DNA of 64,000 nt from Papaver somniferum (lineage: Eukaryota; Streptophyta; Magnoliopsida; Ranunculales; Papaveraceae): assembly GCF_003573695.1 (NCBI RefSeq), contig NC_039364.1:71320256-71384255 (forward strand), written 5' to 3'. The position numbers were made by a program, and so were the translations under genes. Of the stretch, positions 57,668 to 64,000 are shown piece by piece (the stretch's first letter is position 1; each line of letters starts with the position of its first letter). Below the pieces are notes generated by a model that saw only the letters and a program-made list of their open reading frames with translations, searched no databases and was not told the DNA's origin.

Positions 57668-58083
57668 AAAAGGGGGAGAAATAATGTAGTTCACACTACA
57701 AATACATATGTTTTTCGGATCATTGTGTAAGGGGGAGTGGTTTCCATGATCGAGATGGAGTATTGACTAAGGGGGAGTGATACATATCACCGTACTATTA
57801 TTGTTAAAGTTGTGATACAATTGGACTTTTATGTTACATAATAATACTATGACATTGTATAATAATGATCGAGAATCTCGATTTCTCTCATTGTTATAGC
57901 TATGGATCTTCAACAACGGTGATGCTAAACTTACAACCATTGGGATCATTGGGGTACTTGGAAGGACGAAGATTTCAGGGAATGTTGAAGATTAGACTAT
58001 GGAATAAGATCCACTAAAGTTTATCTTTTTTGTATTCCATATGTATTAATAGTTTTGTCGCTAAAATTGACAAAGGGGGAGAT
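57668..58083 (+). promoter_or_regulatory. Polypurine tract cluster of A3
   Basis: AAAAAGGGGGAG near 57667, TAAGGGGGAG near 57728, TAAGGGGGAG near 57769 and the terminal AAAGGGGGAGAT (58072-58083) next to the 3' LTR. Same number and order as A1. Confidence 0.65.
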
Positions 58084-60502
58084 TGCTAGAGCATAGCTCG
58101 GTCGACCTCGCATGCGTTGCTATCTCAAGCATATTTGTCAATGTTAGTGATCAAAACTATGAGTCTTGATTTCTAGCCTACATAGCTAAGTCTCGGACTA
58201 GGATAGAAAATTTTAGTTGAGCTCAAGGACTTCATGGCGATTCATCATACAACGACGAAGATCTATACAAGAAACCGTGGAACTTCATCAACAAAAAGGT
58301 ATGTGGAGACTTGAACTTATCTATCACTCAAAAGTCTATCTATTCTATCTCCTACTTCTTATGAGACAAAAGTTGTATGCTATATAGACTAGATCATACA
58401 CATTTGACATTTCGAGTTGAGCATTCATTGATTATCTTTTATCTCGAAATCGTGTGTTGGTAAAGCGTTTCGCTTTGATCAAGTTTATCTTCACCTAGTG
58501 ACGAAAGTCATGAAAAGTTTCAATCACTTTGAGAATTTCTCTGACGTGAATCGGTCTGTGATTAACGGCTACATAGCGTCCTCTGAGAATGTCTCAATGA
58601 TTGAAATGAGGGTTTAGATTACATGACCATGTATTCCTTGAACCGAAGTTTTCGAACTTTGTTGATCAAGAGAAATCGGGAGGATTGTGGAATTGGCTTG
58701 CCAAGTCCGCGAACCCAGTCCGCAGACTCAGTCCGCGAACTGTCGGAAGTTCTCGACCGAGAATTTCTGCTGGATTTTCCGAAACTCGTTTGTGTGCTAA
58801 GTCCGCGAATTCAGTCCCCGAACTGGCGGAAGTTCTCTTTCCGAGAATTTCTGATGAGTTTGGAAAACTCAACCGATTAACTTAAGTCCGTGAACTTGTT
58901 TGTGAACTTAAGAGGTTATGATCTAAAGATGTGCTCTGAACATGAAACATTAAATTACTAAGGAATGCTTTATGCAAACCGTGGATATAATGTTCATGAG
59001 CCGATTCAATCGAATCGAATCATCTTTGTTTCAATTGTGTCTTGTGTAGTTACATAAAATCTCATAGCAATTGAACAACTCTTTAACTAGTTCATTTGAG
59101 TCAATTGAACTAGTTATAGTGAAGAAGAACAAGGTTGATATGAAATGCTCATATGGTTAACCTTTTGGGTTACTATGTTGAACCAACATACACGTACACG
59201 TTTGGGCATGGTTTTCACAAACCCAGTAAACGTCTACCCAAGTGTGTGTGACAAGCTAAGTTTTCGATCTAACGGTTGAGAAATATTAGCTTGAATCTAA
59301 GTCAGGTTTTCATCTAACGGTGAATATGGATTGCTTTGTACCTAAGGCAAAACCCTGATTTGAAGGTTATATAAAGGAGACATCTAGCATTGTGCAAAAC
59401 TAGTCCCCACACGTCTGTGTGCTACTAGTGCGCCCGCTAGAGTCGATCTCCATTAACCTTTGATTTTCTTCTCTAAAATCAGGTTAACGACTTAAAGACT
59501 TCACTGGGATTGTGAAGCCAGACCGATACTACTTTATCGTAGTTGTGTGATCTGATCTTGCATCTTCTATCGTACGAGTACAATCGATTGGTTGGCTTGA
59601 GATCATGAGAGTTCTCCGACAGGCAAGATAAAGAAGTCACAAACATCTTCGTCTCACTATTTGTGATTCCGCGACAAACCTCCTGTGTAGTCAGGAAGGA
59701 TTGTAGAGAGATGATTGATTAATCTAGGCTTTTCTTCGGGAATATAAGACCAGATTATCAATTGGTTCCTGTTCACCTTGATTTTATATCAAAAGACGGA
59801 ACAAAACCTAGGGTTTATCTGTGGGAGACAGATTTATCCTTTGATAGACTTTTCTGTGTGAGACGGATCTGTTTATTATCAAGTCTGTGATATTGGGTTG
59901 CATCAACTCTTGGTTGTAGGTGAGATCAGCTAAGGGAATCAAGTGTGTAGTATCCTGCTGGGATCAAAGGCGTAGGAGTACAACTGTACCTTGGATCGGT
60001 GGGAGACTGATTGGGGTTCAACTATAGTCCAGTCCGAAGTTAGCTTGGAGTAGGCTAGTGTATGTAGCGGCTTAATATAGTGTGTATTCAATCTGGACTA
60101 GGTCCCGGGGTTTTTCTGCATTTGTGGTTTCCTCGTTAACAAAATTTCTGGTGTCAGTGTTATTTCTTTTCCGCATTATATTTTATATAATTGAAATAAT
60201 ACAGGTTGTGCGTTCGTGATCATCAATTGGAAATCCAACCTTTGGTTGTTGATTGATATTGATTGATCCTTGGACATTGGTCTTTGGTGCCGTCCAAGTA
60301 TTCCTTGTATTTGATAAAGACTCGTTATTATTTTTAGCTTGAGTAAAAATCAAATCAAGAGAGAGATATTAACTCCTTGAGATACTTTTATCTAGATTGA
60401 GTCTGACTGTCTAGTTGATTCTCTAGCAAAGTATTTCGGAGTTAGTCCATACAGATTGCTAAGCGAAATATTGGGTGGTGTTGTTAGACCCCCGCTTTTT
60501 CA
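58084..60502 (+). repeat. A3 3' LTR
   Basis: 2,419 bp, starting TGCTAGAGC (one change from TGTTAGAGC) and ending CTTTTTCA. TATA box near 59368. It lacks the local duplication of the 5' LTR. Confidence 0.9.
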
Positions 60503-62315
60503 ACAGTAATTCAGTTACAGTCGCGTTCCTTACGCCTCTTGAATCTCGTAAGACTCTGAGCAATTGATTTCCTTAGCTGACGTCCTTTATAGCCTAAGAG
60601 TTACATCAACTCAATTAAAGACTTTAAACCAATCTGCCTCCCACAGATAAGAATATATGTGATTTTTGTTTTGATCAAAATATCAAAGTGAGATAGGAAA
60701 TCGTTTGAAACAGACAAAGTCTAGCAAACCTCAAAATCTGGTACTTACGACTCCTGAAGAAAAGCTAGATTATTATTCACCTTACAAGTAAAAACTACTC
60801 CGATTTCAACAAAGAATCGTTGTAGAGAAATATACTTGTGGAATCACAAAGTCTGAGACGAAGAAACTTCGCAATTTTTATCTATCTTGTCTGATCGGAG
60901 TGAGACTCAACAATCAGTAGCTAGATCAGGATACACGATCTATCAAAATAAAGATAGTCATACTTGGCTTCACGACTCCATAAGAGAAGTCTTTTTAGTC
61001 GCTAAACCTTAAAAGATTTAAAGGAGAAGACGACTCTAGTTTACAACTAGGACACACAAAAAAAGTGTCGGGGATTCAAAAATCCTAGTTGCTTGAGGTT
61101 CTCTTTATATAGACTTTCAAAATCAAAGGTTGTTTTAGATTTAAGCTAAGGTAGCTTTGGAATCAAGCAATCAACATCCACCGTTATATAAATCTTTGAT
61201 TTGAGATTATCACAACAAAATATACACTCTGGTTAGGATGAACCGTGATCGAACCATGTATAATGACTTGTTCATGAAATGTTAACTGAAACTAGCCAAA
61301 CAAACTGTAAGCTTAACCATTTTCATATAACACTTTAAGACTTTAATTTTGAGTCACAACCATTGATTATAATGTGATCAAATATGTATAGATGTGTTTT
61401 TAGAGAGTTTTTCAAATGTCGATTATCTCATAGAAATAATTCTGAGGCATCCAAAAGTATTTGACTCGGTAAGTACGTGTACTTGGTACGCGTACTTACT
61501 TTCCATTTCATGAGTTATTTTGTCATGGTACGTGTACTGGGTTTGTATACCCTTAAGATAAAACAAGTTCATGAGTCTATAGAAATTTTCAGTATGCGTA
61601 CTAGGTATGTGTGCCATCCTGAGTTCACTAGTCGACAGACTTTTTTGGGTTTGCATACTCGGTATGTGTACCAAAAGTCGTTGCCTAACTATAGGTACGC
61701 CGGTACGTGTACAAGGTACATGTACTGCGTCTTCGGACCTATAATAGTTGGCGCCAGTATATAAGCTGGTACGTGTATCGTCTTGTATCCAGATTTACCG
61801 TAATTCTATATCTCTCTAATAATCAATTTGAAACATTCCCGAATAACATCAGTGACACATATCACTGTTCCAGGCTATTTTCAAATGATTAACTTGAATC
61901 ATGATTTAGGTCATAAACAATAATTTGTTCTTAACCAAATTCATCAAAGTTTTGAACAAATGTTCTTAAGCTTAGTCAACATATTTCGAGAATAATTAAC
62001 AAGATAAACTTGACACGAAATTTCTGTTGTGCATGTAAAGTCCACTTTAGTCATGTGACATAAGTGAAAACTTGAGTAATAGGTGGTTCAGTCTTTACTT
62101 ACCTTTTGTTGATGAAGTTATCCAAAAGCTTCGGTTGATCTTCTCCTTCTAACGGTCGAACACAGTGATGTCTAGTACTCAACTACATACTTTTATCCTA
62201 ATCCGAGACTTGACTAAATGTATACTAGAAATCAAGATATAGTTTCGATCAATTAAATTTGACAACAAGCTTGAGATAGCAACACTTGTGAGTTCGAATG
62301 AGCAATGTTGTAACA

Positions 62316-62497
62316 CAATATACCAAAGTTATGATACAACTTGTATCTTCTTCCTTGACACTTTGATCATAATAAGATGATCAAGTCTCTTATACTAGAG
62401 TTTCATATAGATAACTTCACATGTTATGTTTTTAATCTAAATGACTTAAAAGTAACATAAATAAAAATGGAAACAAGTCAAGTCTTGTATTACTAAT
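62316..62497 (-). repeat. F, B-like LTR, right piece
   Basis: After the CAATA duplication the F sequence resumes and resembles the B LTR near 46440-46500 (GTCAAGT...TATTACTAA). It is cut by LTR H at 62498. Confidence 0.55.
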
Positions 62498-62755
62498 TGA
62501 AAATGCAGGGGTACACCACCAATTTTTTTGTTCGACAACTTGTATGGACAAAACTTAATACAATTACAAGTAGACCAACTTAATGATCCTTGACAATATG
62601 TATATAGAGTTTATATCTACCTCTTCTCAATCAGTATGTATAAGACAATGAGTCTGCGAACCTGGTTGTTAAGAAAAAGACTTGGACGATATCAAAAATC
62701 AATATCCAAGATTAATCTAGTCGTATCCAAATAATCCAATCGGAATTCTGCCAAG
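62498..62755 (-). repeat. H, minus-strand LTR fragment
   Basis: Plus-strand start TGAAAATGCAGGGG. It follows solo LTR E (51287 onward) for about 255 bp, including ATCAATATCCAAGAT and GTCGTATCCAA, and is then replaced by unrelated sequence. CTAAT (62493-62497) is its predicted left target duplication. Confidence 0.6.
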
Positions 62756-63160
62756 TAATTAAACTTGTTATCTATCTTTCAAGTGATGAATACTTCTCCA
62801 CTTTACTAATTCATACAGGTTGGAGCATGTAGCAACAATCTCTTATACCCTGTGAATTTATAGCGTTATCAATTAATACATGACTAGCCTTGTATTTCCT
62901 GTTCCGCTGAACTCTCATTATTAGTGCGGCATGAAGACTGAGTGTTGCTCTCAGCAGAGTAACATGAATCTCCAAACGTTGATAATGAGGTATGCACGAA
63001 ATACTCGTACATGCTACATCTCTCGGTGTGTTATACTAGCACGATTAAACATATTTGAATCTGGATTGTCCATATCAGTCTCAAAAACAATCACAACCAC
63101 ACAAGTCGGTCGCACGATTTAACCAGCCTAGATGATCCTCAGCAGGAGCAGGCTACTGCA
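62756..63160. other. Unassigned sequence
   Basis: No gene, LTR end or repeat that I can recognise. It forms the transition between LTR fragment H and the GC-richer terminal block. A short 63-codon frame (62931-63122) has no recognisable product. Confidence 0.4.
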
Positions 63161-64000
63161 TTAATGTCCACGAGCAAGCCCATTTATGCCCTGGCCGGTC
63201 GAATACCTACCATGCCTCCCAAAATACCACCGAACACCAACCTGAAGTTGGATGTCCAGACTGGTATGGAGCATCTTGGAGGAATCGTACAAACAAAGGT
63301 CGCCTATGGCAGTCTCAAGTTCATCACGTCCGTCCAATTTCACCTGCGTGGTTGGACGGCGTGGATCAGCCAAAAGCCGGTCGAACAAGCGTCGTGGTGT
63401 ACACCGGCGGACCTTCTTCCTACCTGCATGACCGAATCTTCCTTAACCTGAAGAATTGAGGGTCGCGGGAAATTCCACTAAAGGTCCCAAATTGATCACG
63501 ACCATCCAATTTTACCGGCATGATTGGATGGCTTAGATCGGACCCATAGCCACCAGGCAGGTCTTGGCGCGTTCACCACCGGCCCAACGTGGGCCCCACA
63601 TGGTCTTCCTCCCCAAAGGAGAAGCATGGCTTTCCAATTCGTCCAGCCAAAGCAGCGTGGACGTCAAACCCTAATTAGGGTTTGCGGCACATCACATGTG
63701 TCGCAAATCAGTCTCAACCATCCATCTTCGCAGGTATAGACGGAGGGTGTAGATGTAGATTTAAAGGGCCCAGAGCATGTCAACACAATCACCATGGGCC
63801 CGCTTACATACATGACTAATCGGTCAAGACCAACTATGGTTGGTCGTCTCGATTCGTGCGCCCAAACTAGGCATGGCCGCGTGTTTTCAATTGCAAATCG
63901 ATCTCGACCACTCAACTTTGCCGGACAAATTGAGTGGCTTAGATCACATCTCCACGGGACAGTGAGGTACGGACGTGTACACTGGCCTGCCGACTGCACG
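63161..64000. repeat. GC-richer block with periodic hairpins
   Basis: Hairpins occur at 63330-63359 (CCGTCCAA/TTGGACGG), 63502-63531 (CCATCCAAT/ATTGGATGG), 63828-63845 (GACCAAC/GTTGGTC) and 63908-63937 (CCACTCAA/TTGAGTGG). Three of them (63330, 63502, 63908) sit in similar flanks with GATC-containing sequence on the right. A perfect telo-box palindrome lies at 63666-63683. No protein is recognised. It may be part of another LARD-type element that continues past the window end. Confidence 0.5.

Larger units (their letters stand above)
51788..60502 (+). mobile_element. A3, Copia-like non-autonomous LTR retrotransposon
   Basis: 8,715 bp with LTRs 51788-54205 and 58084-60502. Flanks are ATAGT (51783-51787) and ACAGT (60503-60507), a duplication with one mismatch. 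The layout is PBS, broken gag, ORF2, seven-unit tandem tract, polypurine cluster, 3' LTR. It is the most complete A-type element in the window and the best reference for the family. It has no pol. Confidence 0.9.
51287..62315 (-). repeat. E, solo LTR on the minus strand, split by A3
   Basis: The pieces 51287-51787 and 60503-62315 make one LTR of about 2.3 kb with plus-strand ends TGAAAATGCGGGG and TTGTAACA, flanked by exact CAATA duplications and with no internal region other than A3. This is the expected scar of LTR-LTR recombination. TATA on minus lies at about 61107-61113. A GGTACGTGTAC-type tract spans 61469-61770; small ORFs there are artefacts. Confidence 0.85.

Noticed and set aside
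63161..63451. 95-codon ORF in the terminal GC-rich block as a host exon
   Set aside because: No recognisable domain, and it overlaps a conserved hairpin unit; coding evidence is lacking.

Overview
This window looks like intergenic DNA from a large, repeat-rich plant nuclear genome. I see no host gene, tRNA, rRNA or CRISPR. Almost every base can be assigned to an LTR retrotransposon or a piece of one. The plant assignment rests on Copia-type elements primed by initiator tRNA-Met (PBS TGGTATCAGAGC), AAGGGGGAGAT polypurine tracts, Ty3/gypsy gag with a tRNA-Asp-type PBS, LTRs of 1.9-2.9 kb and telo-box motifs. A basal eudicot such as a poppy relative is a guess from the look of the LTRs, not a demonstrated fact.

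The main result is a reconstructed nest, outer to inner: F (minus LTR, 50371-51286 and 62316-62497) holds D (minus LTR piece, 50052-50370), which holds C2 (plus LTR piece, 47958-50051), which holds C1 (plus LTR piece, 46733-47957), which holds B (minus Copia-like element whose two ends are 1-8762 and 45447-46732). B carries A1 (plus, 141-8475) in its 3' LTR and the minus gypsy element G1 (12518-45446) in its 5' LTR. G1 in turn carries a truncated minus A-type element (14145-17990) in an LTR, the GC-rich element L (20945-30914) inside its ORF, and A2 (32864-42224) in its leader. A2 contains an inverted LTR, which makes a 4.7 kb palindrome. Further right, F also holds the solo LTR E (51287-62315), which is split by A3 (51788-60502), and LTR fragment H (62498-about 62755). 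Exact target-site duplications support L (CCTAT), A2 (AGGCA) and E (CAATA); near-exact ones support A1 (TCACG/GCACG) and A3 (ATAGT/ACAGT). The right ends of B, C1, C2 and D are inside the window but their left ends lie outside it, so part of the nesting is inference.

None of the elements has a recognisable protease, integrase, reverse transcriptase or RNase H. A1, A2, A3 and B are non-autonomous Copia-like elements (LARD type). They share one layout: long LTR, tRNA-Met PBS, a gag-like reading frame (zinc knuckle CX2CX4HX4C in the A elements), a second small ORF, a tandem-repeat tract in A1, A3 and B, several polypurine-like tracts, and the 3' LTR. All gag frames are broken. The second ORF is open in A1, A3 and B and frameshifted in A2. 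G1 has one long gag-type ORF with an acidic centre and a hydrophobic tail. L has no convincing coding region. All would need proteins from related autonomous elements.

The candidates for an undescribed system are: (1) the second ORF (ORF2) of the Copia-like LARDs, preceded in A1, A2 and A3 by a telo-box and a TATA-like sequence, as if it had its own promoter; (2) a tract of short repeats 350-770 bp upstream of the LTR TATA box whose motif differs between LTR families while its position stays fixed; (3) the L element, whose LTRs each hold six units of about 177-208 bp; and (4) the last 800 bp of the window, where hairpins keep their pairing while their stem sequences change.
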